Shown here piece by piece: positions 17,657 through 23,605 of a stretch of 41,253 bases of DNA. The notes under the pieces are model-generated. The model had not been told where the DNA came from. It saw only the letters and a program-made list of their open reading frames with translations, and made no database searches. The stretch is from an uncultured Collinsella sp. (GTDB lineage Bacteria; Actinomycetota; Coriobacteriia; Coriobacteriales; Coriobacteriaceae). The stretch is from assembly GCA_902495155.1 (NCBI GenBank), contig CABUWD010000004.1:1-41253 (forward strand), written 5' to 3'. Made by a program: the position numbers and the translations under genes. The number at the start of each line of letters is the position of its first letter. Position 1 is the first letter of the stretch.

Positions 17657-18565
17657 ATGGCACAAGCGAAAACCCTGTCGGTGGGCGGCATCGGCTACGA
17701 GGTCATCGACGATACCGCGCGCAGAAACGCGCAGACGGCGCTCAACAACGCCGAGTACAACCGCCAGGGCCAAATCGGCAAGTACGGCGGGCAGAACATC
17801 GCCACCATCCTGGCGGGAGAGATCGGCAGCGGCAGCGTGTACGACGCGCTGCACAAGCGAGCCGCCAACGGCAACTTCGCGGGCCTGCGCGTGGGAGACT
17901 ACATCGACGTGCCGCTGGTAAGCGCGTCGGGCGTGGCGGCCCAGCAGTCCGTGCGCTTCCTCCTGGCGCACTTCGACCCGTACTACTGCTGCGGCGACAG
18001 CTCCAAAGGCCACCACATCGCCTTCGTGGCCTCCGCGCCCATCGCCGTGGCCAAGACCGTGACCGGCGTTGCCAACGACAGCTTCCTGATGTGGAACACC
18101 ACCAACACGAACCAGGGCACCGCCGACCGGAAATGCCCCTACCTCAACAGCAACCTCAAGGCGTGGGAGACGGCCTTCGAGGCGTGCCTGCCCGAGGGGC
18201 TGACCAAGTACCTGCTGACCCAGCGCGTGCTGCTTGAGGAGCGGTACAGCGCCAGCGGCGCGCTCAACGACTCCAACTCGTGGAGCTGGCAGGATATCGG
18301 CAAGGTGTTCTCGCTGTCGGAGATGGAGGTGTACGGCTGCCCCGGGTGGGGGACGAATGGCTACAGCGTGGGCTTCGACTGCCAGTTCGACCTGTTCCGA
18401 GACACGGCGCACCGAGTCAACGGAAATCGGTGCCATTGGTGGCTGCGTTCCGTCGTGGGTGGCTCCTCGTCCGACGTGTGCTACGTCACCAACTACGGCT
18501 ATGCCACCTGCTCCTCGGCGACGCACGTCTGGGTTCGCCCCCGCCCCGGCTTCCTCGTCGGCTAG
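17657..18565 (+). CDS. DGR target: variable C-type-lectin-fold tail protein
   Basis: 302-aa protein whose C-terminus is the diversified region. The N-terminus (KTLSVGGIGYEVIDDTARRNAQ) probably attaches to the tail. The C-terminal half has the formylglycine-generating/C-type-lectin-like pattern of DGR targets: FSLSEMEVYG, the central HWWLRSV (260-266) and the terminal VWVRPRPGF (291-299). Compared with the template, residues 259, 260, 267, 273, 278, 280, 282, 284, 285, 286 and 290 are replaced (template mostly Asn; here C, H, V, D, T, Y, Y, T, C, S, H). The WWLRS and VRPRP scaffold is unchanged. Its role would be receptor binding. ATG 17657 follows AAAGG. Confidence 0.9.
   Translation: MAQAKTLSVGGIGYEVIDDTARRNAQTALNNAEYNRQGQIGKYGGQNIATILAGEIGSGSVYDALHKRAANGNFAGLRVGDYIDVPLVSASGVAAQQSVRFLLAHFDPYYCCGDSSKGHHIAFVASAPIAVAKTVTGVANDSFLMWNTTNTNQGTADRKCPYLNSNLKAWETAFEACLPEGLTKYLLTQRVLLEERYSASGALNDSNSWSWQDIGKVFSLSEMEVYGCPGWGTNGYSVGFDCQFDLFRDTAHRVNGNRCHWWLRSVVGGSSSDVCYVTNYGYATCSSATHVWVRPRPGFLVG
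18426..18554 (+). repeat. DGR variable repeat (VR)
   Basis: 129-nt segment at the 3' end of the target gene aligning without gaps to TR at 19164-19292 (offset 738). Thirteen substitutions are present and every one faces an A in TR: A to C six times, A to G four times, A to T three times. Ends just 11 nt before the stop codon triplet is complete. Its last part holds a 14-nt run of only G and C (18536-18549), like the initiation-of-mutagenic-homing site known from Bordetella phage BPP-1. Confidence 0.95.
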
Positions 18566-18593
18566 CCAGCCGAGTGCTCTATACTCTGCTTCT

Positions 18594-18618
18594 AGGCGAC
18601 CGCCTTGCGCGGTCGCCT
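18594..18618 (+). other. hairpin downstream of VR
   Basis: Perfect 10-bp stem AGGCGACCGC / GCGGTCGCCT with loop CTTGC, 39 nt after VR. BPP-1 and other DGRs need a DNA hairpin just after VR for efficient homing, so this is the best candidate. It may instead form part of the terminator that follows. Confidence 0.6.
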
Positions 18619-18621
18619 CCT

Positions 18622-18645
18622 GCCCGCGAAGCGGGCCGTTTTTTT
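18622..18645 (+). terminator. intrinsic terminator between DGR target and avd
   Basis: Stem GCCCGC / GCGGGC with loop GAA, followed by CG and seven T. It would uncouple the abundant late tail transcript from avd, TR and RT. A TATACT hexamer at 18580-18585 could act as -10 for a separate DGR transcript, but I see no good -35. Confidence 0.7.
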
Positions 18646-18669
18646 CGCCAGTTTCCCCAGGAGGTGCAC

Positions 18670-19140
18670 GTGAGCGGCGTCTACCAGCGCAACCGCGAGG
18701 TGTCCGAGTACAAGTTCTTCACGCAGGCCATCGCCATCCGCGTGGAGGTCAACAAGCTGATGGCGTCCTCCTCCGTTGTTCCGAAGGCTTACCGGCTGCT
18801 GAACGCGGTGCCGACCGTGGAGACGGCGCGCGGCATCGTGTACAACGTCAACCGCGCCGACTGCTTCTACCCCAACAGCTCGTTCAACGCGCTGGAGAGG
18901 AAACGCTACCTGACGCTGGCCATAGCGGACTGCGAGCAGCTTATGCTGGACATGCAGTGCCTCATGGATATCGGCCTGCCCGTGAACGCCAACCGCTTCG
19001 AGGAGCTGGCGGCCATGGTCGAGGAGGAGATCAGGCTGCTGAAGGGCGCGCGCAAGAACGTGCGCGTCACCGGCAAGAAGTCCACCGAGGAGCGCATAGC
19101 CGAGGCCGAGGCCGAGCTAGAGCGCCTGCGTTCGCTATAA
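18670..19140 (+). CDS. avd: DGR accessory variability determinant (Avd-like)
   Basis: 156-aa protein, GTG 18670 with AGGAGG at 18659-18664. Avd forms a pentameric barrel of four-helix bundles that binds the reverse transcriptase and template RNA and is needed for retrohoming. The sequence is all-helical and fits: EYKFFTQAIAIRVEVNKLM, then YRLLNAVPTVETARGIVYNV, a basic/aromatic stretch, then RYLTLAIADCEQLMLDMQCL. A charged tail of about 25 residues (KKSTEERIAEAEAELERLRS) extends past the usual 125-130 aa core. Position between VR gene and TR is the classical avd site. Identity is by memory and context, without a search. Confidence 0.83.
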   Translation: MSGVYQRNREVSEYKFFTQAIAIRVEVNKLMASSSVVPKAYRLLNAVPTVETARGIVYNVNRADCFYPNSSFNALERKRYLTLAIADCEQLMLDMQCLMDIGLPVNANRFEELAAMVEEEIRLLKGARKNVRVTGKKSTEERIAEAEAELERLRSL

Positions 19141-19163
19141 TGGGCGGCGGTCGCGCCTTGTTT

Positions 19164-19292
19164 ATCGGTACAATTGGTGGCTGCGTTCCGTCATGGGTGG
19201 CTCCTCGTCCAACGTGTGCTACGTCAACAACAACGGCAATGCCAACTACAACTCGGCGACGAACGTCTGGGTTCGCCCCCGCCCCGGATTCC
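19164..19292 (+). repeat. DGR template repeat (TR)
   Basis: Non-coding donor copy of VR, located 24 nt after the avd stop. It has 25 adenines, 13 of which are changed in VR, and none of its 104 other bases differ from VR. Read in the VR frame it holds nine AAC/AAT codons, the codon type DGRs use because mutating its adenines gives many amino acids and no stop codon. Its 3' part includes the G/C-only 14-mer at 19274-19287. Confidence 0.95.
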
Positions 19293-19495
19293 CTTATTGC
19301 CAGACCGAGTAGGCCCCAGGGCCGAAAGCAGAGCGCGGAGAGGAAGGAAGGCGCGACCGTCGGGCTCACGCCCGTAAATACGCACCCCGCGAGGGTGGCC
19401 GGACGCTGCTTGCATGGCGCGGCGCTCCGTGGCTTCGCCGCGTTTCATGGCCATACCTCAAGCGGCTGCCAGAGCCACATTGCAAGCCGCGCGGG
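19293..19495 (+). ncRNA. TR-RT spacer, likely part of the DGR template RNA
   Basis: In BPP-1 the RNA downstream of TR is required for priming and binding by RT-Avd. This 203-nt spacer can fold: stem CGGGC / GCCCG (19361-19374), stem CGCGGCG / CGCCGCG (19418-19442), and a long-range perfect 10-bp pairing GCACCCCGCG / CGCGGGGTGC (19382-19391 with 19490-19499). The last covers the RT start codon. RNA function is inferred from the BPP-1 precedent. Confidence 0.6.
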
Positions 19496-20707
19496 GTGCC
19501 TCCTGTGAACTCCGAGCAAAGGCGGGCGGCGCGCCGGAAGCGCCGCGAGGAGAAGCGGGCCAAGGCCAAGGCCGAGCGCGTCAAGGCGTGCACGCTTGAG
19601 ACCGTGGCCGACCTCAACAGCCTGTGCAAGGCTTCCAAGCAGGCCGCGCGCGGCGTGATGTGGAAGGCGTCCACGCAGCGGTACATGAAGGACTACCTGC
19701 GCAACGCCGTCCTGTCCCGCCGCGACCTTTTGGAGGGCCGCGACATATGCCGTGGCTTCATACGGTTCGACCTGTGGGAGCGCGGCAAGCTGCGCCACAT
19801 CAGCGCCGTGCACTTCCCCGAGCGCGTGGTGCAGAAGTCCCTGGCACAAAACGCGCTCGTTCCCGCCATAGTCCCCACTCTCATAGCCGCCAACTCCGCG
19901 AACATAAAGGGGCGCGGCACCGACTACGCCCTGAAACTGCTCAAGCGCCACCTAGCCGACAACTGGAGGAGGCACGGGCGCGACGGTTACATACTGCTCG
20001 GCGACTTCTCCGACTACTTCGCCCGCATAGCGCACGGTCCCGTCAAGGAGCAGGTGGCTGCCGCACTGCTCGATCCGCGAGTAATCGCCCTTGAGCACCG
20101 CCTGATTGACGCGCAGGGCGAGGTGGGCCTGGGGCTGGGCAGCGAGCCGAACCAGATATGCGCGGTGGCACACCCCAACCGCATCGACCACTACGTGACC
20201 GAGATGCTGCGCCCCGAGGCGTACGGGCGGTACATGGACGACTTCTACCTCATACACGAGAGCAAGGAGTACCTGCAGGTGTGCCTGCTGCTGATAGGGC
20301 GCAAGTGCGCCGAGCTGGGCATAGAGCTGAACCCGCGCAAGACGCGCGTGGTGAGGTTGTCGCGCGGCTTCACGTGGCTGAAGAAGCGCATCTTCTACAC
20401 GGAGACGGGCCGCATAGTGGTGAAGCCGTGCCGAGACTCCATAACGCGGGAGCGCCGCAAGCTCAAGAAGATGGCCCGCATGGTCGCCGATGGAGCCATG
20501 ACGCCCGAGCAGGTGGAGCAGAGCTACCAGAGCTGGCGCGGAGGCATGAAGCGGCTGGACGCGCACCGCAGCGTGCGGGCCATGGACGCGCTGTACCGCA
20601 GCCTGTTCGGAAATCCCGCGGGGGGGGTTGCTCAATGCAATCCAAACTTGGAGGCGACACGGATGGGAACATGCCCCTACCCTAGCAACGGAAGGAGCGA
20701 CCCATGA
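19496..20707 (+). CDS. DGR reverse transcriptase
   Basis: 403-aa reverse transcriptase that would make error-prone cDNA from TR RNA. A basic N-terminus (RRAARRKRREEKRAKAKAER) precedes the palm: motif A GDFSDYF with D170, the DGR-specific motif 4 region as GLGLGSEPNQ (211-220; the usual form is 'GxxxSQ', so SEPNQ is a variant), catalytic YMDD at 246-249, ELGIELNPRKTRVV and FTWLKKRIFY. It lacks the extra domains of group II intron or retron RTs and has usual DGR-RT length. Start GTG 19496 or GTG 19505. The stop overlaps the next ATG (ATGA). Eight G in a row at 20620-20627 precede the last 27 codons. Confidence 0.9.
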   Translation: MPPVNSEQRRAARRKRREEKRAKAKAERVKACTLETVADLNSLCKASKQAARGVMWKASTQRYMKDYLRNAVLSRRDLLEGRDICRGFIRFDLWERGKLRHISAVHFPERVVQKSLAQNALVPAIVPTLIAANSANIKGRGTDYALKLLKRHLADNWRRHGRDGYILLGDFSDYFARIAHGPVKEQVAAALLDPRVIALEHRLIDAQGEVGLGLGSEPNQICAVAHPNRIDHYVTEMLRPEAYGRYMDDFYLIHESKEYLQVCLLLIGRKCAELGIELNPRKTRVVRLSRGFTWLKKRIFYTETGRIVVKPCRDSITRERRKLKKMARMVADGAMTPEQVEQSYQSWRGGMKRLDAHRSVRAMDALYRSLFGNPAGGVAQCNPNLEATRMGTCPYPSNGRSDP

Positions 20708-20949
20708 CAGAACAGGAAATCGCCGGGGAGATCAACGGCTACAAACAGCAGCTTGAGCAGAGCGACTACAAGGTCATGAAGGCGGTGGAGCGCATCTTCT
20801 CCGCATCGTCCATCACCGACCTGCTCTCGGCCATCGCCGCAGCCGCCAAGGAGGTGGCCGAGATCATCTCGCAGCGCCAGACGTGGCGCGACCGCATCAA
20901 CGAGCTGGAAGCCATGGAGCCCGACCAGCCGGAAGCGCCGCAGGAGTAG
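20704..20949 (+). CDS. small helical phage protein, unknown
   Basis: 81-aa protein, ATG 20704 overlapping the RT stop, GAAGGAG at 20691-20697. It is helical (EIAGEINGYKQQLEQSDYKV, then ITDLLSAIAAAAKEVAEIIS) with a Pro/Glu-rich end. Similar short coiled-coil proteins follow tail-fibre genes in many Gram-positive phages, but I do not know the function. A terminator follows. Confidence 0.7.
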   Translation: MTEQEIAGEINGYKQQLEQSDYKVMKAVERIFSASSITDLLSAIAAAAKEVAEIISQRQTWRDRINELEAMEPDQPEAPQE

Positions 20950-20952
20950 CGA

Positions 20953-20978
20953 GCGCCCCTTCGGGGGCGCTTTTCTTT
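20953..20978 (+). terminator. intrinsic terminator
   Basis: Stem GCGCCCC / GGGGCGC (20953-20959, 20964-20970) with TTCG loop, followed by TTTTCTTTT. It ends the DGR/tail segment before the lysis genes. Confidence 0.88.
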
Positions 20979-21007
20979 TGCCCGGCGACACCTCGCGGAC
21001 AATCGCG
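20971..21007 (+). repeat. post-terminator element, copy 2
   Basis: Second copy of the element at 5269-5305, sharing TTTTCTTTTGCC and GGCGACACCTCG. It stands between the terminator and the lysis module. Confidence 0.5.
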
Positions 21008-21035
21008 GCAGCGATTCGAGGAGGTGAGAAAACGA

Positions 21036-21449
21036 ATGACCGACGTGCTGGAAATCTTCGCGCCGTACGGCCCCGGGTCGCTTTTCGGCGCGCTGCTCGT
21101 CCTAGTGGTCCTGTACTTCGGCAAGCAGTTCCTCGAAGAGTTCAAGGCCCAGAACGAGCGCAAGGCGAACATCGACCTCAAACGCGAAGAGCGGAAGCAG
21201 GACGAGGTGAACGAGCGGGCGCAGCGCGACCGCGAGCGCAGCCAGATGGAGGGCCGCATCGCCGCGCAGATGGAGCGCAGCAACGCGCTGATGGAGGCTA
21301 TGAAGGCGCTCATGGAGTCCGTCGTGACCTCCAACGAGGTGCTGCACGCCGACCTGGCGAACAGCCAGGCGCGCAGCCAGGGCATGGCGGCGAAGGTCGA
21401 CCACATCGCCGACCGCGTTGACCTGCTCTACAAGGAATCGGCTCGATAG
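21036..21449 (+). CDS. phage membrane protein with coiled coil
   Basis: 137-aa protein. One transmembrane helix (about residues 14-30, SLFGALLVLVVLYFG) is followed by a long charged coiled coil (KREERKQDEVNERAQRDRER onward). GAGGAGGTGAG stands upstream of ATG 21036. Place and shape resemble small proteins found just before holins in Gram-positive phages (haemolysin XhlA-like or antiholin-like). The exact function is not shown by the sequence. Confidence 0.7.
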   Translation: MTDVLEIFAPYGPGSLFGALLVLVVLYFGKQFLEEFKAQNERKANIDLKREERKQDEVNERAQRDRERSQMEGRIAAQMERSNALMEAMKALMESVVTSNEVLHADLANSQARSQGMAAKVDHIADRVDLLYKESAR

Positions 21450-21462
21450 AAAGGAATCCGAA

Positions 21463-21768
21463 ATGACAGAAATGCAAGCAATCGCAGCCATCGTGCTGTC
21501 TTTCGCCGTGCCGTTCGCGGTGCAGCTGATCAAGACCGAGGCCATGACCGGCAAGGCCGCGCGCATCCTGGCGCTGGGCTGCTCGCTCCTGGCGGGCGTC
21601 GTGACCGGCTTCGTGGGCGGCGTGCCCGCAGACCCGGGCGCATGGGTCACGTGCGCCTTCGCCGTGGTAGGCGGCGTGCAGGCGGCCTACACGCTGTTCA
21701 AGTCGGTGGGCATCACATCCAAGTGGCTCGACGCCCTGTTGGGCGTGACCGTAGGCGGGAAGGAGTAG
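21463..21768 (+). CDS. holin
   Basis: 101-aa protein with about three hydrophobic segments: IAAIVLSFAVPFAVQLI (6-22), ILALGCSLLAGVVTGFVGG (35-53) and WVTCAFAVVGGVQAAYTLF (61-79). It has a charged C-terminus. Size and position directly before the amidase gene fit a pore-forming holin that times lysis. AAAGGAAT precedes ATG 21463. Confidence 0.8.
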   Translation: MTEMQAIAAIVLSFAVPFAVQLIKTEAMTGKAARILALGCSLLAGVVTGFVGGVPADPGAWVTCAFAVVGGVQAAYTLFKSVGITSKWLDALLGVTVGGKE

Positions 21769-21771
21769 GCA

Positions 21772-22584
21772 ATGGCTAAACTGTTCATCATCTGCGGCCA
21801 CGGCGCTGGCGACCCCGGCTGCTGCGCAGGCGGCTGCACCGAGGCCGAGCGCGTTCGCGCCCTGGGCCAGCGAATCAAGGAACTGGGCGGTTCCGAGGTC
21901 GAGCTGGGCGATACGTCCCGCAACTGGTACGCCGACGGCGGGCTTAACCGCTTGAGCACCGACGCGCCAGTGGTGGAGCTGCACATGGACGCCAGCGGCA
22001 TCGCCACGGCCCACGGCGCGCACGTCATCATCAAGGAGGGCTTTGAGCCTGACGAGTACGACAATGCGCTGGCCGACAAGCTGGCGGCGTTCATGCCCGG
22101 GCGCTCCGAGAAGCTGGTGCGCCGTTCCGACCTCGCGAACCCGAACCGAGCCGCCGCGCGCGGCATCAACTACCGCCTGTGCGAGAACGGCTTCATCGAC
22201 AACGACGGCGACCGCGAGAAGTTCAACGGCAACCTGGACGAGCTGGCGCGCATCTACCTGGAATGCTTCGGCATCACTGCTGGAAGCGCCCCCGCAGCCG
22301 TCCCGCAGCCGCAGCCTGCGCAGCAGGAAACGACCGAGAACTTCGGCGGCACCTACCGCTGCACTGTGGACTACCTGCGCGTGCGCGACGCCCCCGGCCT
22401 GGGCGGCACCGAGGTGGCGCACTATTCCAGCGGCGAGACCGTGACGCTGGATAACTGGTACAAGATCGCCGACGGCTACGTGTGGGGCCGATACACGGGC
22501 TACAGCGGCGCAACGCGCTACATCGCCGTGGGCAAGGCCACGGGCAAGCCAGAGGCCGACGACTATCTGGTGAAGGTGGGATAG
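21772..22584 (+). CDS. endolysin: N-acetylmuramoyl-L-alanine amidase with C-terminal SH3-like domain
   Basis: 270-aa lysin. Residues 1-175 are an Amidase_3-type zinc amidase: H10 in IICGHGAGDPG, E24 in GGCTEAERV and H71 in VVELHMDAS as zinc ligands, and E138 in YRLCENGFIDN as catalytic glutamate. A Pro/Gln-rich linker (about 182-196) leads to an SH3-like wall-binding domain (CTVDYLRVRDAPGLGG, YVWGRYTGYSGATRYI). It cleaves the bond between muramic acid and the stem peptide. Three cysteines (C17, C18, C22) near the zinc site are unusual. Confidence 0.9.
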   Translation: MAKLFIICGHGAGDPGCCAGGCTEAERVRALGQRIKELGGSEVELGDTSRNWYADGGLNRLSTDAPVVELHMDASGIATAHGAHVIIKEGFEPDEYDNALADKLAAFMPGRSEKLVRRSDLANPNRAAARGINYRLCENGFIDNDGDREKFNGNLDELARIYLECFGITAGSAPAAVPQPQPAQQETTENFGGTYRCTVDYLRVRDAPGLGGTEVAHYSSGETVTLDNWYKIADGYVWGRYTGYSGATRYIAVGKATGKPEADDYLVKVG

Positions 22585-22587
22585 GCC

Positions 22588-22899
22588 ATGCCGTACCCGA
22601 GCCCCGCAGACGAGGAGCGCAACGGCGGGTGCGGTCCCATCCTCGCGGCGGTCGTCCTGCTGTTCATCGTCCTGGCCGCCGCCAGCTGCGCGTCGCAGGC
22701 CATGGGAGCGCAAGACGTGACCGTGAGGCAAGCCCGCACGGACGGCCCCATATACGACCTGCCCGAGGGCATCGGCCAGGAAATCGTGTGCGACGAGCAC
22801 AACCGCGAGTACCTGCTGCTTACCACCGAGCAGGGCGGCGTGTTCCTCATGCCGTACATGGACGAGGACGGCGAGCAGGAGATCATGCCGCAGGCCTAG
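22588..22899 (+). CDS. small membrane or lipoprotein, last phage gene
   Basis: 103-aa protein: a short N-terminus, a hydrophobic helix (ILAAVVLLFIVLAAASCAS, about 18-36) and an outer domain with EIVCDEHNREYLLLTTEQGG followed by VFLMPYMDEDG. This resembles DUF6440-like small phage proteins by memory. AASC could serve as a lipobox, but its position after a long N-terminus makes a plain membrane anchor as likely. Function unknown; it might be a spanin-like or superinfection factor. Confidence 0.65.
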   Translation: MPYPSPADEERNGGCGPILAAVVLLFIVLAAASCASQAMGAQDVTVRQARTDGPIYDLPEGIGQEIVCDEHNREYLLLTTEQGGVFLMPYMDEDGEQEIMPQA

Positions 22900-22904
22900 A
22901 ACGC

Positions 22905-22936
22905 AAAGAAGCCGCCCCGTATGGAGCGGCTTCTTT
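22905..22936. terminator. bidirectional terminator at the phage right end
   Basis: Perfect 11-bp stem AAAGAAGCCGC / GCGGCTTCTTT with a 10-nt loop. The A-rich and T-rich sides let it work on both strands, closing phage transcription on + and possibly ssrA readthrough on -. Confidence 0.75.
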
Positions 22937-22971
22937 CTATCTGACGAGCAATACGAACGCCCGCCTAACGA

Positions 22972-22991
22972 CGAACACGCGTATGTGTTCG
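22972..22991. other. hairpin between phage end and ssrA
   Basis: Stem CGAACAC / GTGTTCG with 6-nt loop, 14 nt beyond the ssrA 3' end. Possibly part of an att arm site or an ssrA processing/termination structure. No T-run follows on the - strand. Confidence 0.4.
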
Positions 22992-23004
22992 CCTACTGAA
23001 CAGT

Positions 23005-23035
23005 TGGTGGAGGCGCGGAGAATCGAACTCCGGTC
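23005..23035. other. probable prophage attachment site (ssrA 3' end)
   Basis: Phage genes end 105 nt from the ssrA 3' terminus, on its 3' side, as expected for a phage that integrates into the tRNA-like end of ssrA. The second copy of the core would be at the other prophage end, left of the window, so the exact core cannot be defined here. Confidence 0.5.
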
Positions 23036-23368
23036 CACGAAAGCCCCCTGATTGGCATCTCCAAGCTCAGTCGCTGGTTTAGTCTCGGACGCTTTGCGCG
23101 CAGCGACACGCTCGCGGCATCCCAACCGGTTCGGTCTTAGCCCGCGCCATACCGATTACGTGCGCGGGAGCATTCCCCTAAAATGACGTCGCGCCGGTGT
23201 CGGGGAAATCACCGGGTTGACGCGCCGCTATAAACTAAGCAGCGAGAGCCATAGGCTCAAAAGAAGAGTTGTTGTCAATTCAATTTGACGGTACCCCTGT
23301 TTAACGAGGCGAGGAGACCTCGGCTTGCTTCCTCTCTCAGAGCTATCGTGTCGAAACCAGTCGCCCCC
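23005..23368 (-). ncRNA. ssrA: transfer-messenger RNA (tmRNA)
   Basis: 364-nt RNA that rescues stalled ribosomes and tags the unfinished protein. On the - strand the 5' end GGGGGCGA pairs with CGCCTCC before the discriminator A and encoded CCA (23005-23007). The third acceptor pair is G-U, the alanyl-tRNA synthetase identity signal. The T arm is CGGAG TTCGATT CTCCG. The tag reading frame lies at 23235-23276 and reads D-N-N-S-S-F-E-P-M-A-L-A-A then TAG; the resume codon is taken as GAC from the frame. The ALAA end matches tags recognised by Clp proteases. Confidence 0.95.
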
Positions 23369-23540
23369 GAATGTCGGGAAAGTCTGGATGGCATTGGGCA
23401 CGAGCACCCAACACCCGTCGACTTTTCAAGGAACATGCGGGGTGAACCCCGCTCGTGGATAGCTATCTTACCACGTTCTAAAGGCAGACAGCTGCTCTAT
23501 GCACGAGCTGTGAAGACCCTAATGTGCGCCGCACTTCACA

Positions 23541-23569
23541 CTTTTGCTACCGATCGCGTCACGTATATT
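23541..23569 (+). promoter_or_regulatory. possible promoter of the next gene
   Basis: TATATT at 23564-23569 with CTTTTG 17 bp upstream (23541-23546). The -10 is good and the -35 is weak. The interval 23369-23605 otherwise shows no gene; it must also hold the ssrA promoter on the - strand, which I could not place. Confidence 0.3.
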
Positions 23570-23605
23570 TTCGCCAAGCAAAATTGAACCGTCGAAAGGA
23601 CCGTT

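Noticed and set aside
19164..19312. Reading TR as a coding exon (it translates in the VR frame to an Asn-rich lectin end and a stop)
   Set aside because: It has no start or upstream coding sequence and follows the avd stop; it is the DGR template and its coding look is inherited from VR.
19496..20707. Retron, group II intron or abortive-infection reverse transcriptase
   Set aside because: No msr/msd-type inverted RNA, maturase or endonuclease domain; the adjacent TR/VR pair with adenine-only changes fixes it as a DGR.
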